From Streptomyces antnestii (GTDB taxonomy: Bacteria > Actinomycetota > Actinomycetes > Streptomycetales > Streptomycetaceae), in the NCBI RefSeq assembly GCF_004005495.1, contig NZ_RZYA01000002.1, forward strand, positions 372,001 to 436,000: a DNA stretch of 64,000 nucleotides, given 5' to 3'. The notes below the pieces were generated by a model. That model searched no databases and had not been told where the DNA came from. It saw nothing but the letters and a program-made list of their open reading frames with translations. Positions 9,099-17,624 of this stretch are shown piece after piece (position 1 is the stretch's first letter; every line of letters begins with the position of its first letter). The position numbers were made by a program, and so were the translations under genes.

Positions 9099-9136
9099 GG
9101 CGCGCTTCCCCTCGACCGGTCAGGGGGAAGCGCGCC
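9099..9136. terminator. Strong bidirectional hairpin
   Basis: A perfect 13-bp inverted repeat GGCGCGCTTCCCC / GGGGAAGCGCGCC with a 12-nt loop lies between convergent genes (deaminase-like rightward, alpha/beta hydrolase leftward). There is no T-tract, as usual in Streptomyces. Confidence 0.8.
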
Positions 9137-9181
9137 ACATGTGCGGGTCGGTGTCCTGCCGTAGACCCACGTTGAACTGAT

Positions 9182-9883
9182 TCAAGGCGTTGCGGCGAGC
9201 GTGACGAGGTGTTTCGTCGTGGCTGCCGGGGCGATGATCTGGTGGAGGTGTTCGCCGGGTAGGTGGGCCACCTGCCAGCCGCGTGTGCGTGCCTCGGTGG
9301 CCATGGCGTCGTACGGAGGGCCGAACAGTAGGTACGAGCATGGGTGGTCGTCCCAGCCCTCGGGGACGGGGATGTGCTGCTCGTAGTAGGAGAGCGGGAG
9401 CGTGGGCTGTTCCTCGATGATCTTCTGCCGTTGCGCCGGGTTGGAGTCGGAGAACATGGGGGCGATGTCTTCCTCGGCCCACCAGTCGGTCCAGCGAGGG
9501 AGTCGGCCGTTCACCGCCATCGGGCCGAGGAAGTCCAGAAACTCCGGTGTGGCCACGGGAGTTGGGCCGAACCGGGCCGGTAGCGGGGCGTCGACGAAGA
9601 CCGAGGCGGCCACCGGGTGGTCGAGTCGTGAGCGGATCGCCGGCAGGAACAAGCCCGCGTTGCTGTGTGCCACCAAGGTGACCGGGCTGTCGACGGGGAC
9701 CTGTCGCAGGTCTTCGTGGACGGCGTCGGCGACGCGGGGCCAGAAGGGCGGGTCACCGCTGCCGATGTGGAGCAGCGATGGCACCCGTACCTGGTACCCC
9801 GCCGCAGTGAGGTGCTCGGCGACGGGATGCCAGGTCGAGGGTCCGACGGACGGACTGTGTACGAGAACGAAGACAGGGCGCAC
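9182..9883 (-). CDS. Alpha/beta-fold hydrolase
   Basis: 233-residue soluble alpha/beta hydrolase of the short esterase-like type. It starts MRPVFVLVHSPSVGPSTW (oxyanion-strand HS motif). The nucleophile elbow is AHSNAG (Ser in a GxSxG variant) and the late catalytic His is in GEHLHQI. The GTG start at 9883 gives the right family length and has AGGA about 12 nt upstream; much longer readings run into the next gene. No clear partner genes. Natural substrate unknown. Confidence 0.8.
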   Translation of the reverse strand: MRPVFVLVHSPSVGPSTWHPVAEHLTAAGYQVRVPSLLHIGSGDPPFWPRVADAVHEDLRQVPVDSPVTLVAHSNAGLFLPAIRSRLDHPVAASVFVDAPLPARFGPTPVATPEFLDFLGPMAVNGRLPRWTDWWAEEDIAPMFSDSNPAQRQKIIEEQPTLPLSYYEQHIPVPEGWDDHPCSYLLFGPPYDAMATEARTRGWQVAHLPGEHLHQIIAPAATTKHLVTLAATP

Positions 9884-9954
9884 GTGACCATCCTGTCCCC
9901 TTGCCGACGTGGGCGGGTACGGCTCGGCCCGCGGCAGAATGTCCTGTCGCTCTG

Positions 9955-10461
9955 TCAGGCGTAGGTCCAGCGCCAGGCGTTGGAGCTGTACGCGCACTTG
10001 ATGGCCGTGCCGCTCTGCGTGGTGGTCACGGCCCCATGGTCGCTGTTGCGGCAGAACTGGCCCGCCGAGTAGCAGTTGCCGGCGTTGGAGACGATCGAGC
10101 ACGTGCCGGACGAGTCCTGGCTTCCGCTTCCGCTCCCCGTGCTGCCGCTGGTGCCGTTCGCGGCGGCGGCGTGGGCGGTCCTCGTGACGGTGACCGTGGG
10201 GCGGGGCTTGGGCTTCGCCCTGACCGTCTCGGTGACGGTCGGTCCGGGTTCGGGTGTGGTCGTCACGGTGGCGGTGACCGTCGTCGCGGGCTTGGCGCGA
10301 GCGGCGACGGGCTGCGGCTGCTCGCTGTTCCCGGCGCCCACGAGAAGCGCACCGGTGAGAAGCAGGCCCGAGCCGCCGAGCCATATTCGCTTCCGCTTGT
10401 GAAGCGGGCGGGTGTCCGGCGGGCGCGGCGCGGGCGGCGTCGTGTACGGGTTGTTGGCCAT
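9955..10461 (-). CDS. Single-pass membrane or exported protein with Thr/Val linker and Cys-rich C-terminus
   Basis: 168-residue protein not assignable to a characterised family. A Pro-rich cytoplasmic start (MANNPYTTPPAPRPP) precedes one hydrophobic helix (IWLGGSGLLLTGALLVGA, about 26-43). A low-complexity T/V/P linker containing TVTVTRT and a Gly/Ser stretch follow, then a compact outer domain with four cysteines (CSIV, NCYSAG, FCRNS, IKCAYS) that probably form disulfides. This is a common Streptomyces architecture for surface proteins. ATG at 10461 has a G-rich ribosome site. Monocistronic; role unknown. Confidence 0.75.
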   Translation of the reverse strand: MANNPYTTPPAPRPPDTRPLHKRKRIWLGGSGLLLTGALLVGAGNSEQPQPVAARAKPATTVTATVTTTPEPGPTVTETVRAKPKPRPTVTVTRTAHAAAANGTSGSTGSGSGSQDSSGTCSIVSNAGNCYSAGQFCRNSDHGAVTTTQSGTAIKCAYSSNAWRWTYA

Positions 10462-10662
10462 GTTGTCCCCCCTGAGGTGTTGCGGGTGGGATGACGGTAA
10501 TACGCCAACGGAGTATGTGGAGGAGATGTGGAGGTCTAGTGCTGTATTCGTAACTCCTTGATTGCCGGATCGCGTCCTCGTCGAGATCGAGGCGGACGGA
10601 CTCCTGCCGTAGTCCCCGGAACTGACTGGCGGCGCGTGGATCGTGCCGGGTAGCTTCCCGGC

Positions 10663-11397
10663 ATGGTTGACGAGGAATTTGGGCATCCGCGGCTCGCCGC
10701 CGTCTACGACGCGCTCGATCCCGACCGCAGCGATCTCGACGCGTACCTGCGCGTCGCGGAGGAGTTCGAAGCGCGTCGGGTGCTCGACATCGGCTGTGGC
10801 ACCGGCGTGTTCGCCCTGCTGCTCGCTGATCGCGCGGTCGACGTCGTCGGCGTCGACCCCGCCCGAGCGTCCGTCGACGTCGCTCGCGCCAAGCCCGGCG
10901 CTGAACGGGTGCGCTGGATCTGCGGCGACGCGGCCACGCTCCCGCCCCTGCGGGTGGATCTGGCGACCATGACGGCGAACGTCGCCCAGGCCATCGTCGA
11001 TCCGCAGGGGTGGAGGGAAACGCTGCGAGGCGCCTACGAAGCCCTGCGGCCCGGCGGGCATCTCGTGTTCGAGACCCGCGATCCCGCGAGACGTGCCTGG
11101 GAGGAGTGGAACCGGGCGGAGTCGTACGCCGAGACGCGGATCCCCGGTGTGGGTGTCGTCGAGAGCTGGGTCGCGGTCACCGACGTGAGCGGACCACTCG
11201 TGACGTTCCGGTGGACGTATGTCTTCGCCGAGGACAGCGAGGTCTTGACGTCTGACTCGACCTTGCGGTTCCGCGAGCGGGACGAGGTCGAGTCGGATCT
11301 AGCCGCGCAGGGGTTCGTGGTGGCGGACGTTCGCGACGCCGCGGATCGTCCAGGCAGGGAGTTCGTCTTCGTCGCACGGCGCCCCGACAACGACTAA
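10663..11397 (+). CDS. Class I SAM-dependent methyltransferase
   Basis: 244-residue methyltransferase with the SAM-binding motif I VLDIGCGTGVFALLLA (about residues 38-53), an acidic motif after strand 2 (VGVDPA), and the later LRPGGHLVFETRDP segment. The ubiE/methyltransf_11-25 type fold fits. There is no evident substrate-binding insert. The stop codon overlaps the stop of the convergent LacI gene by three bases. The ribosome site is weak (GGGTAGC), so it may be expressed at low level. Substrate unknown. Confidence 0.88.
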   Translation: MVDEEFGHPRLAAVYDALDPDRSDLDAYLRVAEEFEARRVLDIGCGTGVFALLLADRAVDVVGVDPARASVDVARAKPGAERVRWICGDAATLPPLRVDLATMTANVAQAIVDPQGWRETLRGAYEALRPGGHLVFETRDPARRAWEEWNRAESYAETRIPGVGVVESWVAVTDVSGPLVTFRWTYVFAEDSEVLTSDSTLRFRERDEVESDLAAQGFVVADVRDAADRPGREFVFVARRPDND

Positions 11398-12440
11398 CCG
11401 ACACCGCGCCGCGTCGAGTCCCGCACCACCACCGTGCACGGCACCATCGCACTGCGCGGCGCCTTCCCGTCGAGTACGTCGATCAGCATCGTGACCGACT
11501 CCGCACCCAGACGTCGTGCGTCCAGGCTCAGCGCGGTGAGCGGTACCTCCCAGTCCTCGGCGCCGCCGGACTGCGCACTCTCCCGCATGACGCTGATCAT
11601 CAGGTCGCCGGGGATGCTCAGGCCGAGCCGGCGTGCCGCGATCACCAGCGCCTGCCCGTACGTCTCGTTGAGCCCGTGCACCGCGTCCGGGCGGTCGGGA
11701 CCGGACAGCAGCCGCAGCGCGGCCTCCACCGCGTCCTCCGAAGCGGCCGGTGTCTCCACGACCGGCGTCTGCCCGGCCGCCTCGCACCACTCCCGGTAGT
11801 GGCGCTCGCAGTCCTGGGTGTACGCGTCGGGCTCGGCGCCCGAGAGGAGGCCGATGCGGGTGGCACCCGCCGTGCGGAGGTGGTCGAGCACCTCCGCCAT
11901 GCCGTGCTCCAAGTCGCTCTCGACCGTGGGGACTTCCTCGTAACCCGGGTCGATGGGGCGGCCGTCGGTGACGACGGGGAGTCCGCGGCGCGCGCAGTCC
12001 GCGAGCAGCGGGTCGTCGCGTACCGGGTCGACGATGATCAGGCCGTCCATGGGGACCCGCGCCCACAGGCCGGAGGCCGGGTCGCCGGGGACGACGACGA
12101 GCGCGTAGTCACGTTCGACGGCGGCCATGGTGGCTCCGGCGGAGAACGCCGCGTAGTACGGGCGGTACGTGCTCGCCCACGGGCGGTCCGCCATGTGGCC
12201 GACGGCGACGCCGATGATGCCGGTGCGTCCGGACACCAGGCCCTGGGCCACGGGGTCGGGGCGGTAGCCGAGTTCCGCCGCCGCGCTGCGCACCCGCTCA
12301 CGCGTGGCAGGGGCGATCTGGCCCTTGCCGCTGAGGGCGTGGGACACCGTCGTGATGGACAGTCCGGTGGCCCGTGCCACGTCGCGGATCCCGGGTCGCC
12401 GGCCCCCGGTCTCCGCTCGCGTGGATTTCCGGCTGGTCAT
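11394..12440 (-). CDS. LacI-family transcriptional regulator
   Basis: 348-residue repressor. The DNA-binding helix-turn-helix is at residues 18-42 (IRDVARATGLSITTVSHALSG) with the hinge GYRPDPVAQGL, followed by a periplasmic-binding-protein-like effector domain. ATG at 12440. It is divergent from an amino acid ABC transporter, and two CCAAAACGTTTT(T/G)G operators lie in the gap, so it most likely represses both itself and the transporter. LacI proteins usually sense sugars or nucleosides, and control of a polar amino acid importer is unusual. Effector unknown. Confidence 0.93.
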   Translation of the reverse strand: MTSRKSTRAETGGRRPGIRDVARATGLSITTVSHALSGKGQIAPATRERVRSAAAELGYRPDPVAQGLVSGRTGIIGVAVGHMADRPWASTYRPYYAAFSAGATMAAVERDYALVVVPGDPASGLWARVPMDGLIIVDPVRDDPLLADCARRGLPVVTDGRPIDPGYEEVPTVESDLEHGMAEVLDHLRTAGATRIGLLSGAEPDAYTQDCERHYREWCEAAGQTPVVETPAASEDAVEAALRLLSGPDRPDAVHGLNETYGQALVIAARRLGLSIPGDLMISVMRESAQSGGAEDWEVPLTALSLDARRLGAESVTMLIDVLDGKAPRSAMVPCTVVVRDSTRRGVG

Positions 12441-12516
12441 GCCTCGGTCCGCCTTCCCTGTCGATCCCCGTGCGGCCCCCGGAGCGTACTGGAGAGCCGC
12501 TGTCCCGCTGCTGCGT

Positions 12517-12531
12517 CCCAAAACGTTTTTG
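12517..12531. promoter_or_regulatory. LacI operator 1
   Basis: CCCAAAACGTTTTTG, one mismatch from a perfect palindrome, centred at 12524.5. It lies exactly 42 bp (four helical turns) from the second operator, allowing binding on the same face and possible looping. Confidence 0.8.
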
Positions 12532-12550
12532 TTGCGATGGGCTCAGGGTC

Positions 12551-12575
12551 TTGACGGGCCCAAAACGTTTTGGGC
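12551..12575 (+). promoter_or_regulatory. Promoter region with perfect LacI operator 2
   Basis: A -35 like TTGACG (12551-12556) is followed by the 18-bp perfect palindrome GCCCAAAACGTTTTGGGC (12558-12575) in the spacer. Candidate -10 sequences lie just after it (CACTGT/TGTAAC, 12575-12583). The central CG with A/T arms is the classic LacI-family operator form. Confidence 0.82.
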
Positions 12576-12619
12576 ACTGTAACGCATCACCGAATACCGG
12601 CACTTGCCCGAGGAGCTCC

Positions 12620-13519
12620 ATGCGCATCCGTACGTCCGCCGTGCCCGCACTCACCGCCCTGATGCTGGCGGCCCTCACGGCCTGCGGAGGTTCCGCCGCG
12701 GGCAGCGGGGACGACTCCACCACCCACACCACCGACGCCAAGGGCGCGACCTACGGCAAGTGCAAGGTGACCGGTGAACGCGGCTCGATCCACCTCAGGA
12801 CCGTCCAGAAGGACACCCTGACCGTCGTCGGCGACCTGCCCAGTCCCGGCTGGTGGAACGGCGACACCGTGCGCCAGATCGCGGACGGCTACGAGTACTG
12901 CTTGGCCGCGAACATCGCCTACCGTGCGGGCCTGTCCAGGCTCACCGTGCGCAACGTGTCCTTCGACGCGCTCGTCGCGGGCAAGACGCAGGACTTCGAC
13001 ATGGCGCTCGCCGAGATCTCCATCACCGAGCCGCGCCGCAAGGTGGTCGACTTCTCCGCCCCCTACTTCGCCTCCAACATCGGTGTCCTCGTGACCTCGG
13101 GCTCCAAGGCGACCGCCAAGAACATCGCGGGTCTGCGTCTCGGGGTGAAGCAGGGCACGACCGGTGCCGACTTCGTCCGCGACAAGATCCGCCCCAAGAC
13201 GGCCCCGAAGGTCTTCGCCGGTGACGTCGAACTGCAGGCGGCCCTCCAGGCCGGACAGGTCGACGCGGCGCTCACCGACGTCGCCATCGTGCTCGGCAAG
13301 GCCCAGGAGTCGAAGGGCAAGCTGCAGGTCATCGGCCAGTACAACACCGGTGAGTCCTACGGAGCGCTCTACCCCAAGGGCAGCAAGAACTCCGCCGCCC
13401 TCGACGGAGCCATCGACGGCATGAAGAAGGACGGCACGCTCGACAAGCTCTCCTCCGTCTACCTGGCCAAGGCCTTCGGCGGCGACCCCTCCGCGATCCC
13501 CACCTGGAGCACCAAGTGA
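12620..13519 (+). CDS. Polar amino acid ABC transporter substrate-binding lipoprotein
   Basis: 299-residue family 3 binding protein. AGGAG lies 4 nt before the ATG. A lipoprotein signal ends at LTAC (Cys about 19). The mature domain has typical family 3 segments: FDALVAGKTQDFDMALAEISIT, a RRKVVDFSAPYF hinge motif, and GVKQGTTGADFV. First gene of a four-gene coupled operon with permease, ATPase and amidotransferase. Ligand not predictable from sequence, but the fold is that of glutamine/glutamate/arginine-type receptors. Confidence 0.93.
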   Translation: MRIRTSAVPALTALMLAALTACGGSAAGSGDDSTTHTTDAKGATYGKCKVTGERGSIHLRTVQKDTLTVVGDLPSPGWWNGDTVRQIADGYEYCLAANIAYRAGLSRLTVRNVSFDALVAGKTQDFDMALAEISITEPRRKVVDFSAPYFASNIGVLVTSGSKATAKNIAGLRLGVKQGTTGADFVRDKIRPKTAPKVFAGDVELQAALQAGQVDAALTDVAIVLGKAQESKGKLQVIGQYNTGESYGALYPKGSKNSAALDGAIDGMKKDGTLDKLSSVYLAKAFGGDPSAIPTWSTK

Positions 13520-14619
13520 CCGTCGGCTCCGACCTGTTGACGGCCGGCCCCGCCCGGCCGAAGGCGGCCGCGCCGCCCCGCAACGCCCTTCCGCTGGCGG
13601 GCACCGCGGTGGCCGCCGTCCTCGCCGCCGTCGCGCTGACGGCCGTCACCGCCCTGTCCGTCATGGACGCGGTACCCGGCGCAGGGGTCGCCGTGACGGC
13701 GGGTGCCGTCATCGTGGCCGCCGCCGTCCTGACCCAACTGCGGCCCGCGCTACGGGCGGTGCGCTCCAGCCGGAAAGCGGCCGAGGCCTGGGCGCAGGAC
13801 CGGCGGGCCGACGCCCGGCGCGCCGTCTCCGAGGCACGCGAGGACGCCTGGACCGCACTGGGCTGGTGCCTGACCGCACTCGTCGTGCTGGGCGCGGTGT
13901 GGTTCCTGTTCGCCAACGACCGTGCCGTGCAGCGCACGTTCTTCGACCGCGACGTCATCGGGATCAGCATCTCGGAGATCGCCTCCGCCTTCGGCACCAA
14001 CCTGTTCATCGCCGTCGTCGCCCAGGTGCTCATCCTCGTGTGGGGGCTCGCCCTCGCGCTCGCCCGGATGGCCCCCGGCCGGGCAGGACGGCCGCTGCGG
14101 CTGCTCGCCACCAGCTACATCGACGGCTTCCGCGCCGTACCCGCGATCATCATCATCTACCTCATCGGCTTCGGACTGCCGCTGGCCAAGGTGCCGTTCC
14201 TCAGCTCGCTCAGCCCCGTCTGGTTCGCGATCCTGGCCCTCACCCTGACCTACGGCGCGTACGTCGCCGAGGTGTTCCGCGCCGGCATCGAGTCCATCGC
14301 GCCCGGCCAGAGCGCCGCCGCCCGCTCCCTCGGCCTGTCACAGAGCTCGACCCTGCGCCACGTGGTACTGCCGCAGGCCACCCGCCGCGTCGTCCCGCCG
14401 CTCCTCAACGACTTCATCAGCCTGCAGAAGGACACCGCGCTGGTGAACGTCATCGGCACCATCGACGCCTTCAACCAGTCGAAGATCTTCGCCTCCAACC
14501 ACTTCAACCTGTCCTCGGTGACCGTGGTCGCGGCGCTCTTCATCCTCATCACCATCCCGCAGGCCCGCCTCGTCGACCGGCTTGTGGCCCGCGAGCAGCG
14601 CCGCGGCAAGGGAGCCTGA
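13516..14619 (+). CDS. Polar amino acid ABC transporter permease with N-terminal extension
   Basis: 367-residue HisM/GlnP-type permease. GTG at 13516 overlaps the preceding stop (GTGA). Typical permeases of this type are about 220-280 residues. Here about 110 extra N-terminal residues form a hydrophobic pair (about 28-75) and an Arg/Ala-rich cytoplasmic segment before the usual helices. The EAA loop is the segment around [21 protein letters not shown], and the pore domain ends in [11 protein letters not shown]. It may supply both permease subunits as a homodimer. Confidence 0.92.
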   Translation: MTVGSDLLTAGPARPKAAAPPRNALPLAGTAVAAVLAAVALTAVTALSVMDAVPGAGVAVTAGAVIVAAAVLTQLRPALRAVRSSRKAAEAWAQDRRADARRAVSEAREDAWTALGWCLTALVVLGAVWFLFANDRAVQRTFFDRDVIGISISEIASAFGTNLFIAVVAQVLILVWGLALALARMAPGRAGRPLRLLATSYIDGFRAVPAIIIIYLIGFGLPLAKVPFLSSLSPVWFAILALTLTYGAYVAEVFRAGIESIAPGQSAAARSLGLSQSSTLRHVVLPQATRRVVPPLLNDFISLQKDTALVNVIGTIDAFNQSKIFASNHFNLSSVTVVAALFILITIPQARLVDRLVAREQRRGKGA

Positions 14620-14620
14620 C

Positions 14621-15364
14621 ATGCCCTTCATCGAGATCGACGGTGTACACAAGAGCTACGGGGACACCCCCGTGCTCAAGGGCATCGACCTGAACGTGGA
14701 ACAACACCAGGTCGTGACCCTCATCGGCGCCTCCGGCAGCGGCAAGAGCACCCTGCTGCGCTGCATCAACGGCCTGGAAGACATCAGCGGCGGCCAGATC
14801 CGGGTCGACGGAGAGGTCGCCTCGGGACGGGGCACCGACGTGGACCGGCTGCGCCGCGACGTCGGCATGGTCTTCCAGCACTTCAACCTCTTCCCGCACA
14901 TGAGCGTGGTGCGCAACGTCGCCCTCGCGCCGATGCGGGTGGGGGGCGTGCCGCGGGCCGTGGCCGAGGAACAGGCCCGCGTCCTGCTCGAGAGGGTCGG
15001 TCTCGCCGACAAGGCCGACCGTATGCCGGACCAGCTCTCCGGCGGCCAGCAGCAGCGCGTGGCCATCGTCCGCGCCCTGGCCACCGGGCCCCGCGCCCTG
15101 CTGCTCGACGAGATCACGTCCGCCCTGGACCCCGAACTCGTCGCCGAAGTGCTCGCGATCGTCCGCGAACTCGCCGAAGGCGGCATGACCATGCTGCTGG
15201 CCACCCACGAGATGGGCTTCGCCCGGGAGGTGTCGAACAAGGTGTGTTTCCTGCATCAGGGTGTACTGCTGGAGGAAGGTCCGCCGGAGCAGATATTCGG
15301 CGAACCGCAGCAGGAGCGCACCCGCGCCTTCCTGCGCCGCATCGTCGAGGCGGGGCGGCTGTGA
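14621..15364 (+). CDS. Polar amino acid ABC transporter ATP-binding protein (GlnQ-like)
   Basis: 247-residue ATPase with a Walker A (GASGSGKST), Q-loop ([12 protein letters not shown]), signature LSGGQQQR, Walker B ([12 protein letters not shown]) and switch His (LATHEMGF). A full-length match to the polar amino acid importer ATPases. It overlaps the downstream amidotransferase start by GTGA, so the two are co-translated. Confidence 0.95.
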   Translation: MPFIEIDGVHKSYGDTPVLKGIDLNVEQHQVVTLIGASGSGKSTLLRCINGLEDISGGQIRVDGEVASGRGTDVDRLRRDVGMVFQHFNLFPHMSVVRNVALAPMRVGGVPRAVAEEQARVLLERVGLADKADRMPDQLSGGQQQRVAIVRALATGPRALLLDEITSALDPELVAEVLAIVRELAEGGMTMLLATHEMGFAREVSNKVCFLHQGVLLEEGPPEQIFGEPQQERTRAFLRRIVEAGRL

Positions 15365-16116
15365 CCGGCGCGCGGGTGCTCGTCGTCGAGCACGAGGACG
15401 GTACGGGGCCGGCCCAGGTCGGTGAACGCCTCGCCGCGCAGGGGCTGGTGATCGACCTGTGCCGCCCCTGGGCCGGGGACACGCTGCCCAACACGCTCGA
15501 CGGCCATGACGGGTTCCTGGTCCTCGGCGGCTCCATGGGCCCGTACGACGAGGAACGGGCGCCGTGGCTGCCCGCGGTGGGCGGCCTGCTGCGTGAGGCG
15601 GTGGCCCGGGACATGCCCACGCTCGGGATCTGCCTGGGCATGGAGCTGCTCACGGTGGCCTGCGGGGGAGAGGTCCGGCACGCGGCACGCCCCGAGGTCG
15701 GGCTCTGTGAGCTGACCCCCCTTCAAGAGGCCGCCAAGGACCGGCTGTTCGGCCCCTTCGTCGACGCGGACACATGGCTGAGCGCGGTGCAGTGGCACTG
15801 GGAGGAGACGGGAACGCTCCCCGAGGGCGCCGTCGCGCTCCTCACCAGCGAGCGCTGCGCCCACCAGGCGTACCGGATCGGCACGTCGGTCTGGGGTGTG
15901 CAGTTCCATCCCGAGGTCCTGGCCGGCGACATCGGCACCTGGGGATCATCGGACGTGGGCCCGCTGCAGGCCCTCGGACTCGACCCGGCCGGGGTCGTGG
16001 CCGAGGTGGCCCGCGAGGAGACGGCGCTGCGCGAGCTGTGGGGCGCGTTCGCCGAACAGTGGGGCGCCATCGTGACGGAGGACCGCAGCACGGTCGAGGC
16101 CCCTCCGTCGGCGTAG
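15361..16116 (+). CDS. Class I glutamine amidotransferase domain protein (GuaA/YfeJ-like)
   Basis: 251-residue stand-alone class I amidotransferase-like protein. The catalytic triad is visible: nucleophile Cys91 in [10 protein letters not shown], and His183/Glu185 in [11 protein letters not shown] at 15361 overlaps the ATPase stop, which ties it to the amino acid importer operon under LacI control. Free-standing members of this family may act as gamma-glutamyl hydrolases or as subunits of unknown synthetases. Here, hydrolysis of an imported gamma-glutamyl compound is an attractive but unproven role. Confidence 0.85.
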   Translation: MTGARVLVVEHEDGTGPAQVGERLAAQGLVIDLCRPWAGDTLPNTLDGHDGFLVLGGSMGPYDEERAPWLPAVGGLLREAVARDMPTLGICLGMELLTVACGGEVRHAARPEVGLCELTPLQEAAKDRLFGPFVDADTWLSAVQWHWEETGTLPEGAVALLTSERCAHQAYRIGTSVWGVQFHPEVLAGDIGTWGSSDVGPLQALGLDPAGVVAEVAREETALRELWGAFAEQWGAIVTEDRSTVEAPPSA

Positions 16117-16129
16117 GAACTGTCCGCGC

Positions 16130-16168
16130 GGTGAGCCACGCGGCCGTCCCGTGCCGTTGTGGCTCACC
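16130..16168. terminator. Inverted repeat, probable terminator
   Basis: Ten-bp arms GGTGAGCCAC / GTGGCTCACC with a 19-nt G/C-rich loop follow the amidotransferase stop and precede the DinB gene. Confidence 0.5.
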
Positions 16169-16197
16169 GGCGGGCTCCCGGGCGGCAGACTGGCCCC

Positions 16198-16791
16198 ATG
16201 ACCGCCACGGATCCGAAGGACGACCTCCGCCAGTATCTGCAGTCCGCCCGCGACGCCCTGCTCTGGAAACTCGAAGGGCTCTCCGAGTACGACGCCCGAC
16301 GCCCGATGACGCCCACCGGCACCAACCTGCTGGGCCTGGTCAAGCACGTGGCCAGTGTGGAACTCGGGTACCTCGGGGACACGTTCGGGCGGCCGTCCGG
16401 CGAGCCGCTGCCCTGGCTGGCGGACGGGGCCGAGCCCAACGCCGACATGTGGGTCACCCCCGACGAGTCACGCGAGGACATCGTGGCGCTCTACCGCCGC
16501 GCCTGGGCCCACGCGGACGCGACGATCGACGCGCTGCCCCTGGACACGACGGGCAAGGTGCCGTGGTGGCCCGACGGCAAGGACGAGGTGACGCTGCACC
16601 ATGCCGTGGTACGCGTCATCGCCGACACGCACCGCCACGCCGGGCACGCCGACATCCTCCGCGAACTCGTCGACGGCGCCGTGGGGATGAACGAGGGCAA
16701 GGACAACATGGCGTCCACCGACCCGGATTGGTGGGCGGACCACCGGAGCCGGCTGGAGCGCGCCGCCCGGGAGGCCGACCGGCGCGCGTGA
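16198..16791 (+). CDS. DinB-family protein (DUF664 type)
   Basis: 197-residue four-helix-bundle protein of the DinB/DUF664 superfamily, many of which are divalent-metal-dependent thiol transferases or of unknown role. The metal-ligand histidines expected for the fold are present: LVKHVASVELGYL (helix 2), LHHAVVRVIADTHRHAGHADILREL (helix 4). ATG at 16198; weak ribosome site. It has no coupled neighbour and converges on the SDR gene. Substrate thiol and reaction unknown. Confidence 0.8.
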   Translation: MTATDPKDDLRQYLQSARDALLWKLEGLSEYDARRPMTPTGTNLLGLVKHVASVELGYLGDTFGRPSGEPLPWLADGAEPNADMWVTPDESREDIVALYRRAWAHADATIDALPLDTTGKVPWWPDGKDEVTLHHAVVRVIADTHRHAGHADILRELVDGAVGMNEGKDNMASTDPDWWADHRSRLERAAREADRRA

Positions 16792-16827
16792 ACCTGGCCC
16801 CCGGGCGCGGCAGCGGACTCAGCGGAC

Positions 16828-17607
16828 TCAGTGGACCGAGAACCCGCCGTCCACGAAGATCGCCTGCCCGGTGACGTAGGCGGAGCCACGGCCCGCCAGG
16901 AACACCGCCGCTCCGGCGAAGTCCTCGGCCAGGCCGTTGCGCCCGACCATGGTGCGCGCGGCCAGCGCCTCGACCTTGTCCGGGTCGCTCGCCAGGCGGG
17001 CGTTGAGCGGGGTCATGACGAAGCCCGGCACCAGCGTGTTGCAGGTGACACCGTGCGGCGACCACGCCTCCGCCTGCGAGCGGGCCAGCGCTTCGAGAGC
17101 ACCCTTGGAGACGCCGTACGCGCCGCTCTGGACGAACGCGCGGTGCGCCTGCTGGGAGGTGATGTGGATGATCCGCCCGAAGCCCCGCTCGGCCATGCCG
17201 GGACCGAACCGCTGGCCCAGCAGGAACGGCGCCTCCAGGTTCACCGCCATCGTGGTGTCCCACACCTCGTCGACGAGGTCGCTCATCGGTGGCCGCAGGT
17301 TGATCCCCGCGCTGTTGACCAGGATGTCGGGCTCGCCGAACACCGCGGCCGCTTCATCGGCGGCCGCACGTACTCCGTCGCGGGTTCCGAGGTCCGCGCT
17401 CACCCAGCCCGCCCGGCAGCCGGCCGCCGTCAACTCATCGACCGTAGCGGTGAGTTCGGCCTCCTTGCGGGCCACGATCACCACGTTCGCCCCCGCCCGC
17501 GCGAGCGCTTCGGCGATGGCACGTCCGATTCCGGAACTGCCACCGGTCACCACCGCGGTCCGGCCGTCGAGCGAGAAGAGTTCGGAGAGGTAGGTGTGCG
17601 ACGTCAT
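16828..17607 (-). CDS. Short-chain dehydrogenase/reductase
   Basis: 259-residue classical SDR. The cofactor motif TGGSSGIG is at 21-28, NSAG is present (ILVNSAGIN), and the catalytic Ser/Tyr/Lys lie in ITSQQAHRAF...SGAYGVSKGAL. The C-terminus ends in the common VDGGFSVH. An Arg/Lys after strand 2 (VARKEAE) points to NADP(H) preference. ATG at 17607. The adjacent oxidoreductase gene is on the same strand, ending just upstream, but no coupling is seen. Substrate unknown. Confidence 0.92.
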   Translation of the reverse strand: MTSHTYLSELFSLDGRTAVVTGGSSGIGRAIAEALARAGANVVIVARKEAELTATVDELTAAGCRAGWVSADLGTRDGVRAAADEAAAVFGEPDILVNSAGINLRPPMSDLVDEVWDTTMAVNLEAPFLLGQRFGPGMAERGFGRIIHITSQQAHRAFVQSGAYGVSKGALEALARSQAEAWSPHGVTCNTLVPGFVMTPLNARLASDPDKVEALAARTMVGRNGLAEDFAGAAVFLAGRGSAYVTGQAIFVDGGFSVH

Positions 17608-17624
17608 ACCCGCACCCTAATGTC

